Positions 15,718-23,092 of a DNA stretch of 26,658 nt are shown in pieces. Under the pieces are notes generated by a model. The model saw nothing but the letters and a program-made list of their open reading frames with translations, had not been told where the DNA came from and ran no database searches. How positions within the stretch are numbered: position 1 is the first letter of the stretch; each line of letters opens with the position of its first letter. The position numbers and the translations under genes are program-made. The DNA lies in assembly GCA_021818075.1 (NCBI GenBank), contig JAKAFD010000003.1:1-26658 (forward strand), read 5' to 3'. Source of the DNA: a bacterium. GTDB taxonomy: Bacteria; Patescibacteriota; Patescibacteriia; Patescibacteriales; Patescibacteriaceae.

Positions 15718-15740
15718 CTACTTTTTTCTAAAAAAAGTAG
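15718..15740. repeat. Short A/T hairpin
   Basis: CTACTTTTTT (15718-15727) / AAAAAAGTAG (15731-15740), a perfect 10-bp inverted repeat with a 3-base loop. Confidence 0.7.
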
Positions 15741-15792
15741 AGAAAGAAAAATTTTAGATTGAAGTTATTTAAATAAACTGTCTATTTCTTTT

Positions 15793-15817
15793 CCACCTTT
15801 TGTAACCAAAAGGGTGG
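15793..15817. repeat. Inverted repeat 2
   Basis: CCACCTTTTG (15793-15802) / CAAAAGGGTGG (15807-15817), with one bulged G and a 4-base loop. Confidence 0.7.
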
Positions 15818-15828
15818 AGCCAAAAGTT

Positions 15829-15976
15829 TGCCAGCCGACAAAAATTTCGGCCGGACTTCATAAAATTTCTAACAAAAATTTTAACTCCTCCCCCTCGGTC
15901 GGCTCGGGGTCGTCAGACAGAAAATTTTTGTAACGAAATTTTACTCGTCCAGGTACAAAATTTTTGTATGCTGGCA
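15829..15976. repeat. Long imperfect inverted repeat 3
   Basis: Outer arms TGCCAGC (15829-15835) / GCTGGCA (15970-15976) continue into ACAAAAATTT (15838-15847) / AAATTTTTGT (15958-15967). Inner arms TAAAATTT (15861-15868) / AAATTTTA (15936-15943) and ACAAAAATTTT (15872-15882) / AAAATTTTTGT (15921-15931) continue the same fold. The 38-base loop is C/G-rich (CCCC...GGGG). The structure is about 150 bases long. Confidence 0.75.
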
Positions 15977-15998
15977 GATTATTTGTTTTTTTTAAACC

Positions 15999-16026
15999 TT
16001 GATTTTCATTGTTAAGTATTTATGAT
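15999..16026 (+). promoter_or_regulatory. Promoter for the motor-ATPase/GT2 operon
   Basis: TTGATT (15999-16004), a 16-base spacer and TATGAT (16021-16026). The start near 16033 would give a leader of about 17 bases before the ATG at 16050. Confidence 0.65.
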
Positions 16027-16049
16027 AAAATAAGAATAAGCCATTAACC

Positions 16050-17531
16050 ATGGGCTTTGCTTTTATGGTTATCAATATTGACCTGACTCAATTAGCGGAA
16101 TTAACCACTTTGCCGGCCGGCCAAATCGCCTGGCGGATTTTATTTTGGTATTTTGGCTGGCTGCCTATTGCCGTCGGTTTTATTTGGGGCGTCATCCAGC
16201 TTTGGGTCTACAGCCGGCAGCTGAAATGGGATGCCAAAAACAATCAACTGATAGTGCTGGCCATTGATATTCCGCAAAACAACGAACAATCGCCGCGGGC
16301 GGTGGAGAATCTATTTTCTTATCTGCATGGCGCGCATAAAACTCCCAACTTGATTGAAAAATGGTGGGAAGGCATGTTTCAGGTGGCCTTCAGTATGGAG
16401 ATAGTATCCATTGAAGGTTATATTCAGTTTTTAATTACCACGCCGCAGCAATTCAGAAATTTAGTGGAGTCGGCGGTGTATGCGCAATATCCGGACGCGG
16501 AGATTACTCAGGTGGAGGATTATACACAGGGCCTGCCCACTCATTTTCCGGATAAGGAGTATGATTTGTACGGCGCGGAATTGGTAATGGTCAAACCGGA
16601 CGCTTACCCCATTAAACTATATCCGGAATTTGAACATCAATTTGGACCGCCGGAAACGCATTATCGCGACCCGATGGCCAGTTTAATGGACCTGTTAAGC
16701 AGCTTAAAGAAGGGCGAACAGCTGTGGTTTCAGATGGTGGTTAAGCCGGCTGATTTTGATTGGAGCGCCAAATCCGATAAAGAGGTCGGCAAAATTTTGG
16801 GTGAAATTAAGTCCATACCGAGTTTGGCCGCGGTTTTGGTTGACCATTTGAAGGATATCGGCGGAGCGATTATGGGTAACTACGAACCGCCGGTGAAAAA
16901 GGCGGAAGCGGAGCCGTTGAAGATGATGCAGCTAAAACCGACCCAGAAAAAACAAATTGAAGGTATTCAGGCCAAGGCCGGCAAAATCGGCTTTGAGACC
17001 AAGATGCGGGTAATTTATATAGCCAAAAAAGAAGTGATGAATAAGCCTAAAGTGGTTAACGGTTTTTTCGGCTGGGTGAAACAATTTCAGGATGCCAATA
17101 CCAATGGTTTTAAACCGGACATCGCTAAAACTTCCACCAGCACGGCTTATTTTCAAGCCGATAAACGATCCAATATTCGTAAAAATAAAATTATCACCAA
17201 TTATCGTTTCCGCAGCGCCTGGCGCGGCCGTTTGCCGTTTATTATGGTGACCGACGAATTGGCGACAATGTGGCACTTTCCGATTGATGAGGTGGTTAAG
17301 GCGCCGCTGGTGCAGCGCAGCGCCGCCCGCCGGGTTGAACCGCCGATGCGTTTGCCGGTGGGCGACTCGCAACCGTCATTAAGCTATGAATCAATTTTTG
17401 CCGAGAACGCCGAGCCGTCGGCTAAAGCTAAGGCTAAAACCTCCGGCAGTTTTTCCGAATTTTTAGCCGAGGAGGAAGCGCCGGCCGCTAAACCTAAGGA
17501 TGAACCGCCGAGCAATCTGCCGTTTGAGTAA
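16050..17531 (+). CDS. Membrane-anchored DUF8128-like protein
   Basis: 493 residues, with one or two membrane helices near 26-55 (ILFWYFGWLPIAVGFIWGVI) and then a large soluble part. Residues about 66-400 form a mixed alpha/beta region that I recognise from CPR genomes as the family found just upstream of TraG/VirD4-like ATPases (DUF8128, name recalled rather than checked). The C-terminal 80 residues are rich in Ala, Lys, Pro and Glu and probably disordered. Catalytic motifs are not apparent. The stop is 14 bases before the ATPase start, so the two are co-transcribed. It probably anchors that ATPase to the membrane, because the ATPase has no membrane helix. MVINIDLTQL at 16065 is an alternative start; neither ATG has an SD. 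Confidence 0.75.
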   Translation: MGFAFMVINIDLTQLAELTTLPAGQIAWRILFWYFGWLPIAVGFIWGVIQLWVYSRQLKWDAKNNQLIVLAIDIPQNNEQSPRAVENLFSYLHGAHKTPNLIEKWWEGMFQVAFSMEIVSIEGYIQFLITTPQQFRNLVESAVYAQYPDAEITQVEDYTQGLPTHFPDKEYDLYGAELVMVKPDAYPIKLYPEFEHQFGPPETHYRDPMASLMDLLSSLKKGEQLWFQMVVKPADFDWSAKSDKEVGKILGEIKSIPSLAAVLVDHLKDIGGAIMGNYEPPVKKAEAEPLKMMQLKPTQKKQIEGIQAKAGKIGFETKMRVIYIAKKEVMNKPKVVNGFFGWVKQFQDANTNGFKPDIAKTSTSTAYFQADKRSNIRKNKIITNYRFRSAWRGRLPFIMVTDELATMWHFPIDEVVKAPLVQRSAARRVEPPMRLPVGDSQPSLSYESIFAENAEPSAKAKAKTSGSFSEFLAEEEAPAAKPKDEPPSNLPFE

Positions 17532-17545
17532 AATAACAAGTTATT

Positions 17546-19204
17546 ATGCAACATAATTCCGATCTAACACTGTTTGGCGAAACCACTTTTCGCAACCAGC
17601 ACCGTAAATTCGGCATTAAAACCGACGACCGGCGCCGGCATATGTATGTCATCGGCAAAACCGGCATGGGTAAGTCCACGCTTTTGGAAAATATGATTAT
17701 GGAAGACATTCGCGCCGGCCGCGGCGTGGCCGTGGTGGACCCGCATGGCGATACGGCGGAAAAAATCATCCAGTTTATTCCCGATGACCGGCTGGAAGAC
17801 ATGATTTATTTTAATCCTTCAGACACCGACCATCCCATCGCTTTCAATATTTTGGAACAGGTTGACCCGCATTATAAACATTTGGTGGCCTCCGGCTTGA
17901 TCGGCGTTTTCCAAAAATTGTGGGCGGACTCCTGGGGGCCGCGCTTGGAATATATTTTACGCAATGCCATCTTGGCGGTGCTGGATTATCCCGGCTCCAC
18001 TTTATTATCCGTTACGCGCGTGCTGTCCGACAAAGCGTTTAGAAAAAAGGTGATTGAAAATATTCAAGACCCGGTGGTGAAAGCGTTTTGGGTTAAAGAA
18101 TTTGCCGGCTATGCCGATAAATTCGCGGCCGAGGCCGTGGCGCCTATTCAAAACAAAGTCGGCCAATTTTTGTCCAGCTCGCTGATTCGCAATATCGTCG
18201 GCCAGTCCAAGTCGTCCATTAATTTGCGCGAGATTATGGATGAGAAGAAAATTCTGATTCTTAATTTAAGCAAGGGCCGCATCGGCGAAGACAATGCCCA
18301 GTTGTTGGGCGCCATGATGATTACCAAACTGCAGTTGGCGGCTATGAGCCGGGTGGAAATGCCGGAAGCCGAGCGTCAAGATTTTTATTTGCATGTTGAC
18401 GAGTTTCAAAATTTCGCCACCGACAGTTTTGCCAATATTTTGTCGGAGGCCAGAAAATACCGTCTCAATTTGATTATGGGCCACCAGTACATTGAACAGC
18501 TGTCGGAAAAAGTGGCGGCGGCCGTTTTCGGCAATGTTGGCACCTTGGTGGTATTTCGGGTTGGCGCCATTGATGCCGAAGTGCTGGTCAAAGAATTTAC
18601 GCCGACTTTTACCGAAGATGATTTGGTTAATTTGCCTAAATATAATTTTTGTTTGAAATTAATGATTGACGGCGTCGCTTCCAATCCGTTTTCGGCGCGC
18701 GGTTTGCCGCCGTTGCGCGCCGAAGAAAAAACCGGCAACGAACAGGCGGTTATCGCTTATACTCGCAATCATTATGCCGGCAGCCGCGAGGCGGTGGAGC
18801 GGGCGATTGCCACTTGGCACGAAGATGAAATTGCCAGCGTCGCTCCGAAAACAGTGGCCGCCGGCGCGCCGTCAGCCGCTGCCAACCAAGCCAACCCGAC
18901 TGGTCGCGTGTGGGAAGTGGAGTGCGACAGCTGCGGCCGTCCGACTACCATTAATTTTGAACCGGACGGCGTCCGGCCGGTATTTTGCCGTCAATGTCTG
19001 GCTAAATCCAAAGAAGAAAGAAAACAGCAGCTGGAAGCCAGGAAGCGCGCTAAGCAGCGAGAGTTGGCCGCTTTAGCTGAAACGGAACAAGCCAGCGCCC
19101 CGGGTCCCGAATTAAGTTTGGCCGATTTGGGTAAAGCCGCACCGGTTGATTTTCGCGGCCGCCGTCTTAATAAAGAGGACGGACCCGAGCCGGAGAAGGT
19201 ATGA
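17546..19204 (+). CDS. TraG/VirD4-like ATPase with C-terminal zinc finger
   Basis: 552-residue RecA-fold motor of the HerA/VirD4/TraG superfamily. Walker A is GKTGMGKST (37-45) and Walker B is FYLHVDEFQNF with Asp285-Glu286. VVDPHGD (near 73) and the later ARKYRLNLIMGHQYIEQL block match the coupling-protein pattern. Unlike VirD4 it lacks N-terminal membrane helices. Residues 460-484 form a CxxC-x17-CxxC zinc finger (Cys460, 463, 481, 484) embedded in an Ala-rich tail. Such ATPases pump DNA or protein across membranes, but no relaxase, VirB4 or pilus gene is nearby, so conjugation is not supported. The stop overlaps the next start (ATGA), implying translational coupling. Confidence 0.86.
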   Translation: MQHNSDLTLFGETTFRNQHRKFGIKTDDRRRHMYVIGKTGMGKSTLLENMIMEDIRAGRGVAVVDPHGDTAEKIIQFIPDDRLEDMIYFNPSDTDHPIAFNILEQVDPHYKHLVASGLIGVFQKLWADSWGPRLEYILRNAILAVLDYPGSTLLSVTRVLSDKAFRKKVIENIQDPVVKAFWVKEFAGYADKFAAEAVAPIQNKVGQFLSSSLIRNIVGQSKSSINLREIMDEKKILILNLSKGRIGEDNAQLLGAMMITKLQLAAMSRVEMPEAERQDFYLHVDEFQNFATDSFANILSEARKYRLNLIMGHQYIEQLSEKVAAAVFGNVGTLVVFRVGAIDAEVLVKEFTPTFTEDDLVNLPKYNFCLKLMIDGVASNPFSARGLPPLRAEEKTGNEQAVIAYTRNHYAGSREAVERAIATWHEDEIASVAPKTVAAGAPSAAANQANPTGRVWEVECDSCGRPTTINFEPDGVRPVFCRQCLAKSKEERKQQLEARKRAKQRELAALAETEQASAPGPELSLADLGKAAPVDFRGRRLNKEDGPEPEKV

Positions 19205-19887
19205 GTTTATTTATCGGTCAACAAGTGCCGGGCAGCGTGGACGAGGCTTTTTTAACCTGGCCAGTTTTAAGCTGGATAACCGTTAACGGCTATCCGCTGG
19301 TTAGTTTTGTGTTTAATTTAGCGCTGCTCTTGGTGCCGCTGGCGGCGCAAGTCGGTTTGGATAAATTGCTTAATAAAGATAAAAAATTAAGCGCCTGGAC
19401 TTCCAAGTTGATGGGCGGTTTGTTATTTTTGGTGTGGCTGATATTTATTCCCAACACCGCTTACATCATTACCGATGTCCGGCACTTGCTGGTGCCGGGT
19501 TGCGCCGTGGACTCTTTTTACCGCGTTTGTGCCGCCCAGCCTTGGCCGATTATTCTTTTCTTTACTTATGGCTTGCTGGGTTGGTTGAGCTGGGTTTATC
19601 TGGTACGCCGCTGGCGCCGGTCGCTGGTTAAAGTTTACGGCCGGACGGTTGGCTGGTGGTTTGTCTGGTGTTTGCCGCCTCTAGTGGCTCTGGGGGTCTT
19701 GTTGGGTTTGGTGGAACGCTGGAATAGTTGGCAACTGTTAACTTCAACCCGTCTGGTGGCGGCTAGCGCCGGCAGTTATTTTACCGACCCGGCCAAACTG
19801 CTCAACTGGCTTATCTTTACAATTTGCCTTTATTTGCTATACTTTGGCGGAGCTAAACTACTGGTGGACGAGACTAAAAAACAGTGA
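19201..19887 (+). CDS. DUF1361-like integral membrane protein
   Basis: 228 residues with about five or six membrane helices. WLIFIPNTAYIITDVRHL (about 80-97) and GLVERWNSWQLLTS (about 174-187) match the two most conserved blocks of the DUF1361 family (PNxPYxxTDxxHL and RWNSW). The biochemical role of the family is unknown to me. It overlaps the ATPase gene by four bases and the glycosyltransferase gene by four bases, so the three are tightly coupled. An envelope role is suggested by the neighbours only. Confidence 0.8.
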   Translation: MSLFIGQQVPGSVDEAFLTWPVLSWITVNGYPLVSFVFNLALLLVPLAAQVGLDKLLNKDKKLSAWTSKLMGGLLFLVWLIFIPNTAYIITDVRHLLVPGCAVDSFYRVCAAQPWPIILFFTYGLLGWLSWVYLVRRWRRSLVKVYGRTVGWWFVWCLPPLVALGVLLGLVERWNSWQLLTSTRLVAASAGSYFTDPAKLLNWLIFTICLYLLYFGGAKLLVDETKKQ

Positions 19888-21467
19888 TTATGCCCGTGGA
19901 TTATCTAAAAATCGGTAAGGCCAGCGACCTGACCGGCCGTGATTATAGACTGTACCGCCTGTGGGAAATTTTTCCCGGCAGTTTGTCGTGGCTGACGCTT
20001 TTGGGTTTGGCGATTTTATCCTTTTTCCAACCGGTGTGGGTGGCGGTGTTTGTGATTTTATTTGATATTTTTTGGCTGCTGCAAGTAGTCTATTTGGCGA
20101 TTTATTTAGTATCCGCTTATCGTCAGATGCGGCGGGTGATGAAAACCGACTGGCAGGCTAAGTGCCAGACGCTCGGGCCGCGCGACTTTGCCATTAAAAC
20201 CGCAACTGGTTCGGTGCAAAAAACTTTAGCCTGGCCGGACCTTTATCATTTGGTTATTTTTCCTTTTTCCTCGGAAGGCCTGGAAGTTATCCGCACCACT
20301 TTTCACGGTTTGGTTAAAGATAATTACCCCAAGGATAAAATGATTATTGTTTTAGGCGCGGAGGGGCGAATGGGCGATGAGGCTCTGGCTAAAGCCGAAG
20401 CCATCAAACAAGAATTCGGCCACTTGTTTAGAGATTTTTTAATCACCGTTCATCCCGCGGATCTGGTCGGCGAAATGAAAGGCAAGGGCGCCAATCAGGC
20501 CTGGGCTGCTAAAGAGGCTAAGCGGGAAATTATTGACCGGGAAGAATTGGATTATGATAAAATTTTGGTCAGCGTGTTTGATGTTGATACTGAAATAGCG
20601 CGCGGTTATTTTCATTGTTTGACTTATCGTTTTTTTACGGCCGAGGCGCCGTACCGGTCCAGCTATCAGCCGATTCCGGTTTACAATAATAATATTTGGC
20701 AGGCGCCGTTTTTTTCCCGCATCGCCGCTTTCTCCAATACTTTTTGGCAGATGATGCTGCAGCTGCGGCAGGAAAAGCTGGCCACTTATTCTTCGCACTC
20801 CATGCCCTGGCGCGTCTTGGTGGATATTGATTTTTGGTCGACCAATATGGTCAGCGAGGACTCACGCATTTTTTTTCACTCCTGGTTCTTTTACGACGGC
20901 GATTATCGGGTGGAGCCGCTTTATTTCATTATCTCCATGGACGCTTGCATGGATAAATCATTTCTCTACACCGCTAAAAATTTATATAAACAACAGCGAC
21001 GCTGGGGCTGGGGCGTGGAAAATGTGCCGTACCTGATTTTTAATACCATCAAACAATGGCGTCGGCTGCCGAAACAGAAAGCGCTGTATCAGATTTTTAT
21101 CCAGATTTACGGTTTTCATTCCTGGGCCACCAACGCTTTGATTATTGCCGGCGTCGGCTGGCTGCCGCTCTTAATCGGCGGTAACCGTTTTAACGAAAGC
21201 GTTTTGTCCAACAATTTACCGGCCATTACCCAGGCTTTGATGAATTTGGCCATGGTCGGCATGCTGTTGTCAGCCATTATTGCCACTTTGATTTTGCCGC
21301 CCAAGCCGCCGCATTACGGTTTTGTCCGCCGCATCGTGATGGTTATACAATGGCTGTTTTTGCCGATTTCCATTGTTATTTTCGGCGCCATTCCCGGCTT
21401 GGAAGCCCAGACGCGCCTGATGTTTGCTAAATATATGGGTTTTTGGGTAACTCCGAAAAAACGATAA
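19884..21467 (+). CDS. Membrane family 2 glycosyltransferase
   Basis: 527-residue processive-type GT2 with two N-terminal membrane helices (about 33-80), a cytosolic catalytic domain and about four C-terminal helices (from about 405). Catalytic signs are GAEGR (158-162) in the nucleotide-sugar region, the metal-binding DVDTE (Asp233, Asp235), the base SEDSR (Glu325-Asp326) and the QQRRWGWG motif (370-377) that corresponds to QxxRW of cellulose/hyaluronan-type synthases. The sugar and acceptor cannot be read from the sequence. GTG 19884 overlaps the previous stop (GTGA); ATG 19890 two codons on is equally possible. A short membrane ORF begins one base after the stop. Confidence 0.88.
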   Translation: MIMPVDYLKIGKASDLTGRDYRLYRLWEIFPGSLSWLTLLGLAILSFFQPVWVAVFVILFDIFWLLQVVYLAIYLVSAYRQMRRVMKTDWQAKCQTLGPRDFAIKTATGSVQKTLAWPDLYHLVIFPFSSEGLEVIRTTFHGLVKDNYPKDKMIIVLGAEGRMGDEALAKAEAIKQEFGHLFRDFLITVHPADLVGEMKGKGANQAWAAKEAKREIIDREELDYDKILVSVFDVDTEIARGYFHCLTYRFFTAEAPYRSSYQPIPVYNNNIWQAPFFSRIAAFSNTFWQMMLQLRQEKLATYSSHSMPWRVLVDIDFWSTNMVSEDSRIFFHSWFFYDGDYRVEPLYFIISMDACMDKSFLYTAKNLYKQQRRWGWGVENVPYLIFNTIKQWRRLPKQKALYQIFIQIYGFHSWATNALIIAGVGWLPLLIGGNRFNESVLSNNLPAITQALMNLAMVGMLLSAIIATLILPPKPPHYGFVRRIVMVIQWLFLPISIVIFGAIPGLEAQTRLMFAKYMGFWVTPKKR

Positions 21468-21468
21468 T

Positions 21469-21573
21469 ATGACCATCTTTGATTATAAACGGCCGGGCGT
21501 CAGTTTTATCCGCTATTTCGTAGCCATGGGTTTATCGTGGGCGATAATTATTTTTACTTTCAGCAATTTATAA
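21469..21573 (+). CDS. 34-residue single-helix membrane microprotein
   Basis: ATG begins one base after the glycosyltransferase stop and the ORF runs 34 codons to TAA. The product has a short basic N-terminus (MTIFDYKRPGVSFIRY) and one hydrophobic helix of about 17 residues (FVAMGLSWAIIIFTF), the shape of a small membrane subunit. The position between the GT2 and the operon terminator, with no gap, supports translation. No family was recognised, and there is no SD, as elsewhere here. Confidence 0.55.
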   Translation: MTIFDYKRPGVSFIRYFVAMGLSWAIIIFTFSNL

Positions 21574-21580
21574 GTTAATT

Positions 21581-21618
21581 AAAAAACTCAACCCGCCGAT
21601 TGGCAGGTTGAGTTTTTT
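21581..21618. terminator. Bidirectional terminator between the GT2 operon and rpmB
   Basis: AAAAAACTCAACC (21581-21593) / GGTTGAGTTTTTT (21606-21618) is a perfect 13-bp stem with an inner GCC/GGC pairing. A and T tails on both sides serve the plus-strand operon and the minus-strand rpmB. Confidence 0.92.
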
Positions 21619-21630
21619 AATTTATGCTTT

Positions 21631-21810
21631 TTAGCTTTTAGCTTTTAACTTTAAGCTTTTTATACATTTAGTACAGACTTTAAGTTTGACGCCGTTAACG
21701 GTTTTGGCTTGCAGGTTGATATGCTGTCGTTTTAAGGTTTTGATATTGGAGTGAGAGCGGGCAGCATCACGAGTTGAACCGCGTCCGCACAGGTCGCATT
21801 TTCTGGCCAT
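21631..21810 (-). CDS. rpmB: Large ribosomal subunit protein bL28
   Basis: 59-residue L28. MARKCDLCGRGS at the N-terminus and VCTKCIKSLK at the end give Cys5, Cys8, Cys46 and Cys49, so this is the zinc-binding (C+) form of the protein. The family block RSHSNIKTLKRQHINLQ is in place. The frame is open a further 24 codons upstream, but the ATG at 21808-21810 begins the conserved sequence. A promoter with TTGACA is 42 bases upstream. Monocistronic. Confidence 0.93.
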   Translation of the reverse strand: MARKCDLCGRGSTRDAARSHSNIKTLKRQHINLQAKTVNGVKLKVCTKCIKSLKLKAKS

Positions 21811-21852
21811 AGAATTTGAATTATTTTGTTTTGCTGTTTTAAATACCGTTTT

Positions 21853-21882
21853 AAGATAGCATTGTTTTATGGGGATTGTCAA
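21853..21882 (-). promoter_or_regulatory. Promoter for rpmB
   Basis: Minus strand TTGACA (21877-21882), an 18-base spacer and TATCTT (21853-21858), preceded by TGC (extended -10). Leader of about 36 bases. Confidence 0.75.
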
Positions 21883-21889
21883 GAATTAT

Positions 21890-21944
21890 CAAACAACAAA
21901 TAACAAACAACAAACAACATTTTAGCCTTGTTATTTGTTGTTTG
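21890..21944. repeat. 17-bp perfect inverted repeat upstream of the M50 gene
   Basis: A CAA-rich arm (21890-21906) pairs perfectly with a TTG-rich arm (21928-21944) around a 21-base loop that itself repeats CAAACAA. A long T run follows at 21952-21959, so on the plus strand it looks like a terminator with no known gene in front of it. Confidence 0.6.
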
Positions 21945-21957
21945 CTGTTTGTTTTTT

Positions 21958-21986
21958 TTGACTTTTTTCATTTTTTTCATTATTAT
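21958..21986 (+). promoter_or_regulatory. Promoter for the M50 protease gene
   Basis: TTGACT (21958-21963), a 17-base spacer and TATTAT (21981-21986). Transcription would start at about 21993, only a few bases before the ATG at 21996, which suggests a leaderless or nearly leaderless transcript. Confidence 0.6.
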
Positions 21987-21995
21987 TTATTGATT

Positions 21996-22682
21996 ATGGC
22001 AATAATGATATTTCTTATCGCAGCCTTAATTATGTCCGCCGTGGTGCACGAAGTGGCGCACGGCTGGATGGCTTATCGCTTAGGCGATACCACGGCCAAA
22101 GATCTGGGCCGCTTAACGCTTAATCCCATTAAGCATTTGGATTTGTTTGGCTCTATTATTTTGCCTTTAGTTTTAATTTTAACCAAGGCTAGTTTTTTTC
22201 TGGCTTGGGCCAAACCGGTGCCTTACAATCCCTATCGGCTCAAAGACTATCGTTTCGGCGATTTGAAGGTGGCCCTGGCCGGACCGGGCGCTAACTTAAT
22301 CCTGGCCACGATTTTTGGCCTGACCGCCCGTTTTTTGCCGCTGGCCAACGCCGATAAAATTCAGCTGATTAACCAATTTTTTCTGGGCGCCAACGACCAA
22401 TTGCTGGCTATGATGTCCGGTTCGTTTGTGAACAGTTTGCTGGTTATGTCGGTGATTTTATGTATTTTGAATTTGGCTTTGATGATTTTTAATTTGGTGC
22501 CGATTCCGCCGCTGGACGGTTCTAAAATCGCTTTGGCCCTTTTGCCGGAAAGCGGGCGTCAGGCTTTTTACCGTCTGGAAGCCTATGGTTTGTTTATTTT
22601 AATTATTTTAATTGCCTTGGATTTTTTCCGTTTTATTTTTCCCGCCGTTTTATTTTTATTTCAGCTGCTAGTTGGTCTGTAA
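21996..22682 (+). CDS. M50 family site-2 protease
   Basis: 228-residue polytopic zinc metalloprotease that would cut substrates inside the membrane. The HExxH motif is HEVAH with His18, Glu19 and His22 in the first helix. The third zinc ligand is Asp174 in NLVPIPPLDGSKI. The GPGANLILA block is also typical of the small S2P type without PDZ domains. The frame is open for 40 codons further upstream, but that extension would be read from the inverted repeat and homopolymers, and the promoter lies inside it, so ATG 21996 (MAIMIFLIAAL) is chosen. No linked sigma or anti-sigma gene. Confidence 0.9.
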   Translation: MAIMIFLIAALIMSAVVHEVAHGWMAYRLGDTTAKDLGRLTLNPIKHLDLFGSIILPLVLILTKASFFLAWAKPVPYNPYRLKDYRFGDLKVALAGPGANLILATIFGLTARFLPLANADKIQLINQFFLGANDQLLAMMSGSFVNSLLVMSVILCILNLALMIFNLVPIPPLDGSKIALALLPESGRQAFYRLEAYGLFILIILIALDFFRFIFPAVLFLFQLLVGL

Positions 22683-22695
22683 TTTTACCAATAAT

Positions 22696-22724
22696 AAAGC
22701 CGCTCTTATCGGGCGGCTTTTAAA
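22696..22724. terminator. Terminator between the M50 gene and the small minus-strand ORF
   Basis: AAAGCCGC (22696-22703) / GCGGCTTT (22713-22720), 9-base loop, with a T-rich tail on the plus strand and TTATTATT on the minus strand. Confidence 0.8.
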
Positions 22725-22734
22725 TTTTAAACTA

Positions 22735-22760
22735 TTCAGATAACCCTTCAGATAACCTTT
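22735..22760. repeat. Short tandem repeat at the 3' end of the small ORF
   Basis: Two copies of TTCAGATAACC (plus strand) about 12 bases apart straddle the stop codon of the minus-strand ORF. Confidence 0.5.
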
Positions 22761-22930
22761 CTTTTATTCAGCATTGATACATGCCGGTAACCGAGTTTGC
22801 GAGGATTTAGCTTTTTTGAATCTTCGGCGAACCGCCTGACATTAACGGACGATGAGCTGTCGAGCGGCAAGATAAAGCCAATGGTACAGTGCGAAAAAGT
22901 AAATTTTGCGAGAATGCCCAAAAAACCCAT
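22748..22930 (-). CDS. Orphan 60-residue protein with strong SD
   Basis: 60-residue ORF beginning MGFLGILAKFTFSHCTIGFILPL and ending in a basic tail (NPRKLGYRHVSMLNKRKVI). The N-terminal 23 residues are hydrophobic and could be one membrane helix or a signal peptide. Support for expression is good: AAAGGAG (22937-22943 on the minus strand) lies 6 bases before the ATG, a near-consensus promoter sits at 23002-23030, and a terminator follows. No family was recognised. It is divergent from the str operon. The strong SD contrasts with the neighbouring genes. The unit could also be a regulatory RNA with an incidental ORF. Confidence 0.6.
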   Translation of the reverse strand: MGFLGILAKFTFSHCTIGFILPLDSSSSVNVRRFAEDSKKLNPRKLGYRHVSMLNKRKVI

Positions 22931-23001
22931 TAGAGACTCCTTTCAGAATAGTTATTATTAATTCTTTTTAAGAAAGAACCGTAGTTAAAACAACAGTCTT
23001 A

Positions 23002-23030
23002 AATATAGCGATTATTTTAAAAATAGTCAA
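23002..23030 (-). promoter_or_regulatory. Promoter for the small minus-strand ORF
   Basis: Minus strand TTGACT (23025-23030), a 17-base spacer and TATATT (23002-23007). Leader of about 65 bases to the ATG at 22930. Confidence 0.8.
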
Positions 23031-23092
23031 TAAAGCTGGAATTTTAGCTAAATTGGCCAAAACTGGCAAAAATCCTTATTTTTCGCATACCC

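Larger units (their letters stand above)
15516..15998. other. Gene-free, hairpin-rich intergenic region
   Basis: About 480 bases with no credible ORF between a strong terminator and the next promoter. It is filled with inverted repeats listed separately: 15579-15709, 15718-15740, 15793-15817 and 15829-15976. No transposase, tRNA or attachment-site core was recognised. The overall look is of accumulated non-autonomous repeats. Confidence 0.7.

Noticed and set aside
16050..19204. Conjugation module
   Set aside because: Only a VirD4/TraG-like ATPase and its partner are present; no relaxase, VirB4, pilin or oriT.
21876..21995. 40-residue N-terminal extension of the M50 protease
   Set aside because: Encoded by an inverted repeat and homopolymers that contain the promoter; the family fold begins at 21996.
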